Origin: Rhypophila decipiens
Taxonomy: Eukaryota > Ascomycota > Sordariomycetes > Sordariales > Naviculisporaceae
Length of the DNA stretch: 52,763 nucleotides
Reading direction: 5' to 3'
Assembly (NCBI GenBank): GCA_033297075.1
Contig: MU858282.1
Coordinates: forward strand, 1 to 52,763
Both the position numbers and the translations under genes were made by a program. Under the pieces are notes generated by a model. It was given only the letters and a program-made list of their open reading frames with translations. It searched no databases and was not told the DNA's origin. Of this stretch, positions 35,016 through 47,415 are shown piece after piece. Every line of letters starts with the position of its first letter. Positions within the stretch are counted from its first letter, which is position 1.

Positions 35016-36549
35016 ATGCAGTGCAACCACGTCCCAAGTCTTGTCAATCTTATCATCGGCCGCCTGGCAGGCATTGTAGACTATTTTCAATTGGCGAGAT
35101 CATCGAGAGGCGAAGTGGCGAAACGTGTCCAAAGCGTGGGGTTGCGATCTTGATTGAGAGAGCATTACGGCAATCACCGATAAAAATACCGCCAGGGTTG
35201 ATCGAGTTGGAGAAAGCTATTGCGGAGTCCAAGTTTCTACGAGTCAGCATGCATGAAGAAATGGAAAGGATGCCCACCGTGCGACTTGAAAAAGATGGCG
35301 TCGCTCTAGAGGACGAAGGTGGCATCGAGGTGTTCTATTCGCCAGACAGCAAAACTCATGAGATTATACGTGCAGCCGAACAACTAACACGAGCAAAATT
35401 GTTTCGGGCCCTGCGACCAGAGGCTTCGGAGAGGCTCCAGCACGATCTTCAACTGAGTTTTTACACAGTAGGAGGTAACCCACGAGCTATTTCTTCAAGT
35501 GGAGAGACACATGTCTCCGAGGGCGAGAAGGCTTGTGTTCGGCTGGACAACAAGGGAGAACGCCCCTTATACGTCAACATATTTGATGTTGATGTCATGG
35601 GCGGGATCACTCTCGTCAGTGAGGGCAACCCGGGTGGCATGGAGATCAAAGGACAGTCATGCTATGTCTTTGGACAAAATAGGTTAGGTGAGGATGAAGG
35701 CGAAAAACTCGGGTGGCCGGAGGGTCTTACTGTTTGCGAAGCCATTGGCGAATCTCTCGTTTTCATTGTGACAGAAAATCATACAGATCTTGGACACGTG
35801 GGAAGCAATGGACAGATGAGAAGTGGCCAGACACCAAAGTCGACTCTGGAGGATCTGACATTCCAGATTGCGTGCGGAGGAGCGCGGAGTTATGGAAAGG
35901 TAAAGCAGGCTACTCCTATTCTTTTCGACGTTATAGAGATACCCTTTACTATGCACCCACAAACACGTACCGGAAAGAATGTGCCGGATGTCGACGAGTC
36001 TGCTGCAAAGGTATGTTGTCCAGCCAAATAAAATTATTATATTCGACTTGATGCTGACATGTTGTCCAGGGATTCTTTGGGGCAGGGTTACGAGCAAGTC
36101 AGGGAGTCCCATCCCGCATTTGGGTTACGAATGAGCATACCGAACAGATCACCGTCGTCGTGTCTAAACTCCGGCCAAGTCGACTTTGGACAGGCTTTGG
36201 ACTGAACGCATCTGCTACCGGGGGAGGAATAACGTTATCTATGGAGGTACGTCGCGTATAGCCTCTGCTGCAAGCAATGCGTTTACTCAATGCTCACAAC
36301 ACTCTGGAACAGACGTATGCAGGTCCTACAACCAAAAAGACCTTGGGGCCATACAAAAACGGTCAAAGACCTGTGACAGGCACTTTTCCTCTATGGAATA
36401 GGAGGGAGGGCTTTGCCGTAGTCTCTATCTACCTTGGCTCCGAGGAGCGATGTTTCATCATGAATGATCAAGTGCCGATAGGGGCAACCGCTGTTTTCAA
36501 CGGTCAGCCCGATATGGAGCTTATCAAATACCAAGGGCTCGAACGTTAA
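35016..36549 (+). CDS. Three-exon protein, possibly related to caspase-associated fungal proteins; 5' end unclear
   Basis: Exons end and start at clear sites: ...36010 | 36070-36246 | 36313-36549 (introns of 59 and 66 bases, both in phase). The first part contains LSFYTVGGNPRAISSSGE and PLYVNIFDVDVMGGITLV, a beta-rich block I associate, from memory and weakly, with the region after the caspase domain of some fungal metacaspase-like proteins. The second part (GFFGAGLRASQGVPSRIW to the end) is a separate domain I do not recognise. The start is doubtful: the ATG at 35016 opens a frame (NLIIGRLAGIVDYFQLARSS) that ends near 35153, and the main frame has its first ATG only at about 35247. So the gene has a frameshift or has lost its 5' part. 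No caspase catalytic domain is present. Confidence 0.5.
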
Positions 36550-36550
36550 A

Positions 36551-37318
36551 GGAAAGGGCGTCGGGGTTTCGTCCGACCTTCAGACTGAATTCATGAAATC
36601 TATGGTAGAGTTGCCATTCGACGTCATCCCGCACTTTCCGAGGAGACTCGAGTCCTGCGGGTTTGAACACACCGTCGGTTTCGTCCACTTCCTCTTGAGG
36701 AAATATTCAATATCTGACCTCAGCTTTAACACCGACTGGGATGTCACGATCTCTAGTCTGGTCAAACGTATGGGACAGGTATTTGAGACTGAAGTTAGAT
36801 TTGGGATCTTCCGTTGCTTTGGTTCCATTCTCTTGTGGAGGCGGACTCAGGAGGAAAAGACGGCCCCGGTTCTCTACGAGGGCCGAACAGTACCATCATG
36901 GTCTTGGATGGCATATTCCGGAGGTATCAACTTCATCATTGATAGGACGGATCGTCTCCATGTCCCACGGTCTAAGGATCTTGATTTCACAAAGGACGGG
37001 AAGGCACTGAAGGTTCAAGTGAGGACTTTTCATGGAAATTGTCAAATGGAAAAGAGGGAAGAAGAATATGCTCTTGTTGATGGAACAAAGACAGTAGGCT
37101 TCTTATGGTTTGATGTGGCAGATTTGATCCATTTCAAAGATTGTAACTGTGTTGTTGTTAGCATGATTTGGGACTACGAGGAGAAAGACGCCCGGAAGAC
37201 TTATCACGTTCTTATTGTTCGGAAGGGGTCTGGACGTCGAAGATATAAAAGGCTGGGGGTTGGGAAGGTGGAAGCACAGTATGTCTCCAGAGAGTTTGTT
37301 GCCGGAACGCTGTGGTGA
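36551..37318 (+). pseudogene. C-terminal fragment of a HET-domain incompatibility protein
   Basis: The frame is open from about 36551 through an ATG at 36593 to 37318. It has the typical region that follows a HET domain: KRMGQVFETEVRFGIFRCF, then LLWRRTQEE and PSWSWMAYSGGINF, then a beta-rich end. The N-terminal HET domain itself is absent, and the preceding gene ends only one base upstream, so this looks like a truncated remnant. HET proteins trigger cell death after fusion of unlike strains. An alternative is a short protein starting at 36593. Confidence 0.65.
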
Positions 37319-39033
37319 GGCTCTTCTTTATTCAACTTGCGGTTTCTTAGTTGTAGTTCAGATTTCAATATTCTAGGATGGATTGGCAGGAGAAGTAGCT
37401 GTTCATCATTGATGAAATCAGTATGCTTGGGGCACGGACATTATATGCTGTCAACGAACAGCGCTGCAAGTTATCTGACCAACTATGCGACCAAGGTGGA
37501 GGATCCCGTGTGGAAACGTGCTGCTGCGACCAAGTAGTACTCGAAAAGGCTTTTAGCGACATCTTTATCTTTTGCAACGCAAAAGTCAAATTCTCCGGAG
37601 CCTCCCAACCATAAACACTACTCCCCATATACTAAATATCACATTTTCCATAACAGCACCGTTCTATACACACAAGGCGCCGCACAAGACCTATCCAAGT
37701 ACATGGCTCTAGTACCCACACTCTCGGATAAACAGCTCGTATGGCGGGACCCTCTTGACCGATGTCCCGCAATTGCATTCATACAAGCTTGGAGGGGTCA
37801 TGATCTTGTAGAACCATCCGACCCCAAATTAGGAGAATAACACCCCGTGCGGAGAGAAGCCCGGCAGCCAAGTAATATTTACGTACTACTGCGTCTATAG
37901 CACTGCACAGTACTGTACATATTTATCAACCTGGAGTTGATGTAAATGAGGATTCAGTATTCCGATCTTGGAAACCATCCACATTTGTCTCGCCTGGGGC
38001 AGGAAAGCGCTAGCTAATCACGTCCTAACAGATTTTAGACTACTGCATACCAGAGAGCGAATACTCAGAACCTCATGTGGATGCTTGAGCTTCAGCCTAC
38101 CGAGGTATATGCTGCCGGCAGCACTCGTTCGAGCAGATGCCACACCATGAACACCCCAGATGCGCATCCATTTCCCGGCTCCAGGCCACACCCAGATTCG
38201 CACCCAGAGACAAACAGAGATGCACACCCGGATGCCACACCGAGACCCCCGGCTCTAGGCCATACCATCCCAGACTCAGACGCCACATCCACGTCCCTGA
38301 CTTGGGCCGGTCAGATACAAGACGTGTGAGATCAGGCTTGGCGGGGTAGCGGCACCCCGTGACCCCGAGAGAGAGCCACATCGTGGGAGTATGCAAGGCC
38401 CTGAGTGGGCGATCCTAGGAGGTACCTGACTACATGAATCCGCGGCCATCGTCGTATTCCACCCAATTGGTGGCTGGACAGGCCTGGTCTTGTATCGGTC
38501 GCGGTTCTACATTCAAGGCAGAATCTGCTAAGCCAAGAGGACGGTCGAGGTACTTCTGAGTCCACATTGGCGAGGAGAGTTCTCATGTTCCCTCCTGGTT
38601 ACCACCATGGTAACACCCTCCCTCTGGAATCTGCCTTCCAAGCCACCCTCTAAGCCCGATCTACGTGGGTCACTTATACTACCAGGCAGCTCAAGGCCCA
38701 CGCGGTTCAATGACGCTTATTTCTCTTCTCAGGACCTCATGCCGATAAGAAAAGGGGTGTTCAACCTCAAACCGCCAGTGGCGGCGAGGTTTGTGTTGGT
38801 AAAGCCCCTCGTGACTCCTTGCTTCCGCGGACGGGCCAGTGCGAAGGGGACCTTTCACTGTGCATTTGGATCCCCTGGAGGATCGAAATGACTGCCTATG
38901 ACCGGCCTCTTCGGCCAGAGTGACACTCTGTCTAACCAATGGTGTAGCGGCTTGGATGCCATCAACCAACAGCCTAAGCCAGAAAGCCTTGCTCCTACGA
39001 GACAACCCCTTGTCTTGCTGGGGAGGCCTTGGG
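37319..39033. other. Gene-free stretch
   Basis: About 1.7 kb without a supported gene. Positions 38140-38330 hold a degenerate run of short similar units rich in GATGC, CACCC and CCAGA that reads open in more than one frame, which points to low-complexity sequence and not to a gene. Confidence 0.5.
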
Positions 39034-39040
39034 TATATAA
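39034..39040 (+). promoter_or_regulatory. TATA-like box upstream of the gene at 39166
   Basis: GGGTATATAACC contains TATATAA, 126 bases before the likely start codon of the next gene. Position and strand fit a core promoter, but nothing else confirms it. Confidence 0.4.
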
Positions 39041-39165
39041 CCTGGACGGCCTGCCAGTCAGTGCTGTGCGTTTCTCCTCGTTCGGGCATTTTTTCGTCCT
39101 TTGTCTGACACTTTGCGACGCACAATTCCGCTGGCGCCGTCCCTCGTGCCATTTTTACTAGCAGG

Positions 39166-40641
39166 ATGAAGAGAAGCGCCTTGTCCCTTTTGAGACAATT
39201 CGTCTCCGCCGTCCGGACGGCCGAGGAGATCCCTCAATCAGAGGTAAGCCAGCCCATCGCACAACATAGCTCGGAGCTTACCGTCGGCCGCAGATTTCAA
39301 CAATCGTAAAACAGCTGTGTGATGAGGCACCCGACATCGCCCGCATCTTTGTAGAAGAAGCTCTCAAGCACATTGACGTCAACATACATGATGACACAGA
39401 TGCGAGCCCAAGGCATCGGAAGAGGAAAAGGATATTAGATCCCTCGTATAGACCTCCGAGAGCCTCGAATGTCGAGAAGCCCTCGAAGGTCAGAGCTGCC
39501 AAAAGTCCAGCCGAGGAGCCAGCGGGTAAGTCAACAGCAATTAACGGCGATAGCTCGTTTGGCCCCAAGACCAGCCCTAACCATATATCGGTCATGGCAG
39601 AGGCATCCATCCCGCGGCAGGAAGTCAGCGGGGGCGGGGGTGGGGAAAACAATAGCACCGAAACCCCTTCCAAGACCGGGGCTGCCTCCCCAGATAGGAA
39701 CGCATTATATCATGGTCTTTCGACGGCAAAGGACGTCTGCAACGAGAGGAATGAGGATCGCCCTGAGATGAGGGAAATGCAACTTGACGAGCCTAAGGTC
39801 AAACAAGCTACGTACGAGCGAGGCTGCGGTACCGGCGTCCTTTCAGATTCTCGTCTACTACACCATTACCGCCAGACTACCTTGAAACGCAGCCGTCACC
39901 TCAGACAGAAGAGGTCCCGAGGTCCGATGTATCCTTGGTGCTTGAGAGTTCTGCACTAGAAAGCCCCTCGCAACATCCCCATATCAAACTTTCTTCCTTC
40001 TACGATATGCTCGCGGAGACCATTACCGTCATCGAGATGATGACTAAGAAAACGGAAGAAGCATCACCAGATGCCCACCCGGCAATCCTCCGGGCTTTAC
40101 TCACCGACACGATATGGGCAAAAACTGACAAGGTAGAAGCTTCCGAGTCTGTGTGGAGCGCGACGGACATGAGAAGTTGGAGTGCTTTAATGTGGAACCA
40201 CCAGCTCGAGGCAGGCCAGTCTCGCTCGAAGACGACGATAATCCTGAATTTGATTGAGGAAATGGGTGCCGCCGTGTGGTATAAGGCCCAGCTTCGACAG
40301 ATCGCAGGATCAGGGTTCGTTATAAAAAGAGGAAAGCAGAGAGTGCGTGTGGCTTCCACTCTTCTAGACAGCCTTCTACGAGGCGACGAGTCCAATCCGG
40401 TCCAGGAGCAGAGGATCCAAGAAAGGACGACAGATATAAGGAGACAAATGCTCAGCAAGGCGGTGAGCAGAGGAAACAAACTCCGCGCCATCGTCTCGAA
40501 GACTAGTCTAGGCATTCTCTTCTGCCCAAAGATCTGGCAAGGACGCCCGCCCCCTGGGTTCTGCTCGTCAGCTACTAACTGCGGATGATCAGGAAGTACA
40601 TGAAGATGAAGGACGATGAGTTCGAAAAATCGCAGAAATAG
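39166..40641 (+). CDS. Unrecognised protein with disordered middle; apparent frameshift and GC-AG intron
   Basis: The ATG at 39166 opens exon 1 (to 39243), followed by a 50-base intron (GTAAGC..CGCAG) and a second exon from 39294 with VKQLCDEAPDIARIFVEEAL and a long polar, Lys/Pro/Ser-rich segment. The coding frame changes between about 39800 and 39845. After it the frame reads PLPPDYLETQPSP and continues with SSFYDMLAETITVIEMM. No intron of normal size explains the change; a GT..AG pair at 39812-39846 has the right phase but only 35 bases. Near the end, GCAAGG at 40537 and CAG at 40592 bracket a 56-base stretch with the branch motif CTAAC; removing it joins FCPKIW to KYMKMKDDEFEK and a stop at 40641. 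I do not know the family. Confidence 0.5.
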
Positions 40642-41145
40642 TGATATATCATCTTGGCCTGCTCGTTGATCTCCAGGAGCGTGAAGTGGTTTGTGTTGAA
40701 CCTCAGAGGGCAGAGGTAGATTAACGGGACACTAGCTGCCTTTTTCCTGTATTGGTCGACTTTCTTCCTCTAGAGGCCAAGTAGTCTCAGCCTCCGTATG
40801 ACGCCGTCTTCCTTGACCTCGTCTAAGTCGACGCTGAGCCCGTACCTTACAGAAGGATGCTTGTCCGTCATTTCCATGGCTGCGGCGATGCACCACATGT
40901 CGAGCCATTTGCCTAGACGGAGTCGGCACAGCCCGCTTGAATTGTATCATGTCCAAACCCGAGCAGGGAAACAGCGGCACATGCACGAGAATTTCTAAAC
41001 AATGGAACAGGAAGAGATAAACTATGCAGATATAAATGAAATTTAACAGTTTCGTCAGGGCAATGCTATAAGCTATACTGGTGCAAGCTAGTGATTTACA
41101 TTGGTAACCTATTATATCCATCCCTCAGCTGATGAAGACCAACCC
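40642..41145. other. Intergenic region, nothing recognised
   Basis: About 500 bases between the 3' ends of two convergent genes. The minus-strand frame at 40732-41121 has no motif or start context that supports it. Confidence 0.5.
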
Positions 41146-43442
41146 CTAACTCGTCGGCACCGGCAGTGTCCCCGAAAAGGTCGCCACCGGCCCAGAGATG
41201 CCCACGCACACGTAAACGTTGGCCCACATGGCAGAGCAGTCTGGTGCGGCGGCGGGATTGTAGAGATAAAAGTCACTGTTTGTTTAGTAAAGAATGGTCA
41301 GATCTTGCTACTAGTACATGTACCCAGACGCAATATGTCAGAGTTTATAACAAAACGGGTTAGACTTACTCTGTAGAGATGCCGGCGGCGTTGCTGATGA
41401 ACCAGCATCCGTCGCCTGGTTGGACGTAGTAGAACCGGCGACATCCCGCAATCATGGGGGCCTGTGCACATGAAAATAGGAGGTTAGTCAATCCCCTAGG
41501 TATAAGGTAAATCTGAGATGGATCAGAGTGGTCGTCGTACCTGTATCGGCTGTGGTGTCAAAACGGCAGCTGCGCTCGTCGTGGTGGAAGAGGCAGACAC
41601 CGACGACGGGCCGTTGCTGCTGCTGCTGCTAGTGGTGATGATGATTGTCGTGCTCGTCACGGTCACGCTTCTGCTACTGCTGCTTGTGGGCTCGAGACCC
41701 TCCGTCATGCCCGGCATCGTAAATGGGGCCGTTCGGGTGGTGGGCGTCCCCGGCACGGCAACGCAGTACCAGTAGTTCAGCTGGAACCCCTGGCATGAAC
41801 CGTCGCTAAAGGCAGTGACGTTGGTGTTCCAGCTGACAAAGTCGAGCAGGGAAAAGGTGCCAAACATGTAGGGCAGCATCCAGCACTCGTCCTCGCCGAT
41901 GGCCTGGTACCACGCCACGCAGTCTGACGCGGTCCCCGGGAGGACGGGCTCGGGCAGGACGGTGACCACGTCGGGCATGTCCGAGGCCTGGTCGCGGGCG
42001 TTGACGCAGTAATAGTACCCGGCCCAGAGCCCGTTGCAGTCGTTGTTGAGCGCCGGGTTCAAGAGAAAAAAGTCTGCCGTCGTGAGTGGCACGTCGCGAT
42101 CCCTAACTGCGTCATTGCAGGTCTCGTTCTCCCGTGCCTGGTAGTAGCCGTGGCAGTTGGTCGGCGGCGTGCCGTGGAACGGGGTCGGGTCAAAGGGCGG
42201 AATCTCCATCTCGGGCGGCGGTGTGGGGATCACCAGCGGAGGCCGTGAAGTGCTGCTGGGGGTCTCTGTAGGGATGGGCACTTCAATGGTGAGGCCGTCC
42301 TGGGGCTCGATGCCGACGCACACCCAGTGGTCGATGTAGAGGCCCGAGCAGTCCTCTTGTATGGTGGGATTCCAGGCGTAAAAGTCTTCTGAACTCATAA
42401 AGTTCCTGGCACCGTAGCGGATTATGATGCTGAGGCAGTCTTGACCGGGCAAGACCAGGTGCCAGTCGTTGCAGAATGCTGGCTGACCTGGCTGGGTGGC
42501 CGTTGGCGGCCAAGTTGAGTTGGTGCGGGCGGGCGTGGTGATGGCCCACGACGTGGTCGGGTGTTGGATGGAGTAGGTTGAATTGAACCACGAAGTGCTC
42601 CTGCTACTAGAGGAGCTCGAGCTGGTGATGGTACTGCTCGTCGACGAGCTGGTGCTGCTCACGGCGGGTCCGAGCCTCACGCAGTAGGCAAATTCGAGCC
42701 AGAATCCGGCCGAGCAGTCTTCCGAGATGGACGGGTTCATGGCAACAAACTGAGCTCGCGTCAAGCCATAGCGGCTTGCCACGTTATCGCAGTCGTCGCC
42801 TGTGACGATCAGATGCCACCCGTTGCAGTTTCCCGGGGCATCCGTCATGGTTGGCCCAGGCGGCCCGGTCGTCACGGGGGTGGCAGTGGAAGAGCGTGTA
42901 GAGCTTGACGACGAGGACCGTGAGGACGACGTGGTCGACGAGGTGGTGGTTGTGACGACGGTGGTGCCGACACAATAGGCATAATATGCCCAAAAGTTGG
43001 ACTCGCAATTACCGGAGACGGCGGGATTCCACGTCAGGAACTGACTGCGGGTGATTCCATACTGGGCCTCGAGAGTAGCGCATGTATTACCGCTCTGGAC
43101 AACGTGCCACCGCTTGCAGGCTGCCGTCGTCCCCGCAAGAGTCGGACCCGGTGGCACACCGGGAGTGATGCTCACGCAGTAGGCAAAGCCGCCCCAGAAG
43201 TTGCTAACACAGTCGCTGGAGACAGCGGGATTCCAGCTCAGAAACTGGCTGTGCGTGATGCCATACTGGGCCTCGACTCCGGGACAAGTGTTGCCCTCTC
43301 CAACCACATGCCATCGGGTACAGGATGCTGACGTCCCGGGGTGGGTCGAGGCCGGCGCCGGTACGCTCTGAGCGGCCGTGAGGTCGGCGCGGGAAAGGGC
43401 CAACAGGCCAACTGCCAGGTAGGACAGGCTAGTGAGTGTCAT
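41146..43442 (-). CDS. Secreted protein with seven LysM domains
   Basis: Three exons: 43442-41541, 41461-41370 and 41275-41146 (introns of 79 and 94 bases, all phases fit), about 707 residues. A signal peptide is seen at the start (MTLTSLSYLAVGLLALSRA). Seven repeats follow, each with the C..W/Y H/Y..C....Y....F...NP....C......YCV pattern: for example CTRWHVVGEGNTCPGVEAQY, CKRWHVVQSGNTCATLEAQY, and the last one CRRFYYVQPGDGC split over exons 2 and 3. Ser/Thr/Pro-rich linkers separate them. LysM binds chitin and related GlcNAc polymers; fungal LysM proteins protect hyphae from chitinases or hide chitin fragments from plant or insect immunity. It lies back to back with a chitinase gene. The number of domains is high for an effector, so a cell-wall-bound role is equally likely. 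Confidence 0.9.
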
Positions 43443-45018
43443 TTTCGAGCTTCGTCTTGACTTTGGTCGTCTCGATATCGGAGCTTGAAGACGACGATAT
43501 GGTGATGAGAGAACGGAGTACAAAGGGAGGTCAACGGGGTCCAACACTTGCCACCTTGAACCCTCCGAGGAGACAAGACAAACAGCGCAAGTCACTGGTA
43601 GTCACAAGCATCCAAACTTGAACAAATCACTGCCGGGATCCAGTTGTCAGATGCGTGATTCTGCCAAGGAGAGACTACACTAAAGTGACTAAACGAAGCG
43701 AGATGTCAGGTCTCAGGGGTCGGTCTGTCTTTTGGCACATCGAGGCAAGGAGAACCGCCAGCCCTGTCCGCTACGGAGTACGCACTCGACCAATATTGCG
43801 ACCTCGGCAAGTGGCATCCCTATTTGCCGCGTTAGTCGGGAATTTCAAGGTGTCTCCAGGTCCGCAGTTCCACTGAATTGAAGCCGGCAATATTTCAGGA
43901 GTGTCTGCAGAGCTCTTGCGGAGGCAGGGATATCTGGTATGGGGTGTGATAATTAGTCGTGGGTCGTTTGATATGAGAGTACTGTACCTACGGTACTCGA
44001 GGTCCATGCGAATAAAGAACCCTGCCTTCCAAGCGTGGGGTCCAACTTGCAGTTTGTCATTTTAATTCGGCTGCCCGAGCCCGGTCCGGAGCGAGTAAAT
44101 TTTGACCATGAGGCGCTGTCGAGGCAGAATCAGTTGGCAGGGGTAGAAAGTGACCAAAGACTATACTCTACACTAGTATTCACTATGCCCTACCTGGCGA
44201 CTAGAGTGCTCCTAGAAATAGGTATTACAATACTATCAATACGGGGTGCTTAGGCACGTGTTCGGGTCGTCTGGGTCTGTTCCAAATCCCATCCTTCGGT
44301 GCTTGGCGTTGCATGCGCTCCACATCGTCGAGCACACTGTACCCATTTATTCAGGCACAGGGACTGCTAGAGACGAGGTGAAATTAAAACGACAAGGATC
44401 GGGATTTTGACAGCAGTCAATCTTCCCGTGGTTCCACAGAGCTGGAACTAGTCTAGAACGTAGAGTGGTACCGTACGGGGTAAAGCTAGATTCTTTCGCG
44501 CATGCTTGGCACCTCGGGCCTGGTTCGCGCGGGCTAAGCTTAGCGAAGATTAATCTTGTCTGCTGAAAGACGTGCAAACCTCAAAGCACCATGCATCTCG
44601 CTTAGCATTTAAAGTCAAGATTGCAAGGGGAGCCGGCGGTGGATTCATGACCCCTATCCGTAAAGAGGATTCCGCCTCGGACGTTGTGTATCATCGGCCC
44701 TATGAGCTGCAGAGTCATGTTCTGCCCCTGATGGAGGGCCATCTGTTTGTTTGTTTGTGTCTGGTACTTCTGGTCAGCCCCTGAAAATTAGTGATGAAAA
44801 TGTTGGTTGAAGCTAAGCTAATTGACGAGTGCACTGTCACTGATATTATTTCTTGTGATTATTACCAGTGGAACTGCAAACCCCAAAGCAGTTCGACAGA
44901 CAGCGTGGTCCGGTTGCAGTTGCTGTTGTGAAGCAGTCCCATCCCGCCTTTCTCTTTTTTGTTCTGCTCTTTGGAGTCTTGTTCCGCGAGCACAGAACAA
45001 AGGACGGACAGGTCCAAG
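43443..45018. promoter_or_regulatory. Divergent intergenic region between the LysM and chitinase genes
   Basis: About 1.6 kb with no supported gene, which must contain the promoters of the two divergent chitin-related genes. I could not identify specific sites. Confidence 0.4.
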
Positions 45019-46726
45019 ATGCGATCCCCTCTACCATTTCTTGCCCTCCTTGGAGGTGCAGTATCTCTAGCAGCAGCTCAGAATTCACCGGATCACAAGT
45101 GCTCTGCCACCAAACCATGCGAGCTCGGTTGCTGTGGGCCTTTGTGAGTTCCTTTTCCTGTTTTTCTCTTTCCTTAAAAAATGCTGACCTGTCCTGCGGA
45201 GAGTAGAGATGACCAAGGGGTTGGATATTGCGGTGGTGGTCCTACCTTTTGCGGTGCTGGAAACTGCACTTCGAATTGCAACTGGAAAGCCGACTGCGAT
45301 CCCGGGACCTGGGGTCCCGGTGGGCAATGGTCTACTCAGATCAAGTGTCCTCTCAATGTCTGCTGCAGTCCGCACGGATTCTGCGGCACCACCGAAGACT
45401 TTTGTCTCGGTGCCCAGGTGCCAAAGCCGGAATGCCCTCTGTCGGCGGCCACGTCGGACAAGCGCACCATTGGCTACTACGAAGGCTGGAACTGGGCACG
45501 GCCATGCGGCAACATGCCGCCCGAGGACATCCCCCTCGGCTATTACACCCATCTCATCTATTCCTTTGCCATGATCCACCCCCAGACGTTCCACGTGGTG
45601 CCCATGGACGAGACGACGGGGAGTCTGTACTCGGCCGTGACGTCCTTGAAAGCGCGCCAGCCGGGGCTGGAGGTGTGGTTGGCCGTGGGCGGCTGGGCTC
45701 ACAACGACGACGGGCCTTACCGGACTGCCTTCTCCGACATGGCCAAGTCGGACGCCAACCAGGATGCATTCTTCGAGTCCCTGATCAGTTTAATGTTTCG
45801 GCACAACTTTGACGGCATCGACATTGACTGGGAGTACCCCGTAGCCCATGACCGCGGAGGCATCCCGGCCGATTTCGACAACTACGTCCGCATGCTTCGT
45901 CGTCTGCGCGAGCGGCTCAACCGCACGGGCAAGCGGTTCGGCATCAGCATCGCCATCCCGGCCAGCTACTGGTACCTGCGCGGCTTCAACCTGCAGGAGA
46001 TGGAGCCGTGGATCGACTGGTTCAACATCATGACGTACGACATCCACGGCACCTGGGACAGCACCGTCAAGGCCATTGGGTCCGTGGCGCTGGCGCACAC
46101 CAACCTGACAGAGATTGACCAGGGGCTCGAGCTGATGTGGCGAAACAACATCAACCCGGAGCGAATCAACCTGGGGTTGGGATTCTACGGACGAAGTAAG
46201 CTGTCCTTTTGACCCGCTCTAAATGCAGTATGCACTACTAATGTTTCTTTTTCAGGCTTCACAATGGAAGACCCCAACTGCATGGCTCCGGGCTGCCCCT
46301 TCAAGAACGCGACCGGTGCCGGGGCTGGCAGGTGCACCGGCACGCCCGGTGTGCTGTCGGCCGCCGAGATCAACGAGCTGATCCAGAACGGGGCCCAGCA
46401 GACCTTGTACGAGGAGGAGGCGGTGCAGGTGGTCACCTGGAACAATGACCAGTGGGTCAGCTGGGACGACGCCGTCACGTTGGGCATGAAGCGGGATTTT
46501 GCCAACAAAAGGTGCCTCGGCGGGTAAGCTTTTTCTTTTCTTTTTCATGCCTTGAGTTTCTAGAGTTTTCATCAACTAACCTGAGAAATTAAACAGTACC
46601 ATGGTCTGGGCTATCGATCTCGACGATGGCACGCTGATCGAGGCTCTGGGCAGCAATCTCAACCGGAACAAGACCCAAGTGTATGAGCCGACCTTTTACG
46701 AGTGCAATATGCCTGGGTGGGTGTGA
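45019..46726 (+). CDS. Secreted GH18 chitinase with N-terminal chitin-binding domain
   Basis: Four exons: 45019-45143, 45207-46195, 46256-46523 and 46597-46726; introns of 63, 60 and 73 bases, all in phase; 503 residues. Signal peptide MRSPLPFLALLGGAVSLAAA. A cysteine-rich hevein-like (ChtBD1) segment follows with CPLNVCCSPHGFCGTTEDFC (about residues 90-110). The GH18 barrel begins at KRTIGYYEGWNW; the catalytic motif DGIDIDWEYP (DxxDxDxE) is at about 244-253, with the acid Glu present, and MTYDIHGTWD forms a later strand. The enzyme cleaves beta-1,4 links in chitin outside the cell. The architecture resembles subgroup C ('killer-toxin-like') chitinases, often found beside LysM genes, but it has no LysM itself and is shorter than most of them. 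Its divergent LysM neighbour suggests joint use. Confidence 0.9.
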
Positions 46727-47415
46727 CGAGTTGTAAGCTGGGTAGCGTAGCTTTGCTCAAGGTGGTCCTTTATTTCGGCAGACAGAAAACGAGTAGAAAA
46801 ATGGAAAACAGTTGTTTGTAATAGTACAATACTGGTAGACCCTCTTGTTGTATGTTGTGCAGGTTAAAATATGTACCTGCCTACCGCAATCCCGTCCCCA
46901 TTGAAGTTTGTGATTTCAGACCGGCGCCACGTACCCCCTTCATGTTCCATCTGAAGTGCTAGCTAGCTAAGAAAAAAAGTTCTCGTATTTTACCAACGTG
47001 TTTTTTTTTTGTTTTTTTGTTTTTTAGTCGGGACTCGACTTTGTACAGTGGTGGCATGAAGTATTAACACCACTTTGAAAGAGAAATGTCATCGTTAGTT
47101 TACAAGTCAACTTGAATTGTCGACGGCCACTTGATTCGAGTGTCTGTGACAGTGTGTGAGCATCAAGAATAAAGAATATAGCTAGCTAGCATCATGATAT
47201 GATCACTCGCGGCAAGGAGAGAGTAAAAACTACTTTTTACTACACTAATCAGAAAACTAATTTCTCAGAAAAAAGCCAGTCCATATCTACACATGCTGGC
47301 ACCCCCCAGCCACATCTCAACATCTCAAGGCTTCCTAGGAGTGACAATTCACCATGCCGGCCAGCAGCCATGCCCCCCGTAAAAGCTGCCGCTCTGTTAG
47401 GAGCTAGTGGCCCCT
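46727..47415. other. Convergent 3' intergenic region
   Basis: About 690 bases between the ends of the chitinase and metalloprotease genes. It contains T-rich tracts near 47000-47030 and no gene I can support. Confidence 0.5.

Noticed and set aside
38075..38329. 84-residue frame rich in His, Pro and Asp
   Set aside because: Several frames of the same low-complexity stretch are open, and none has a recognisable domain.
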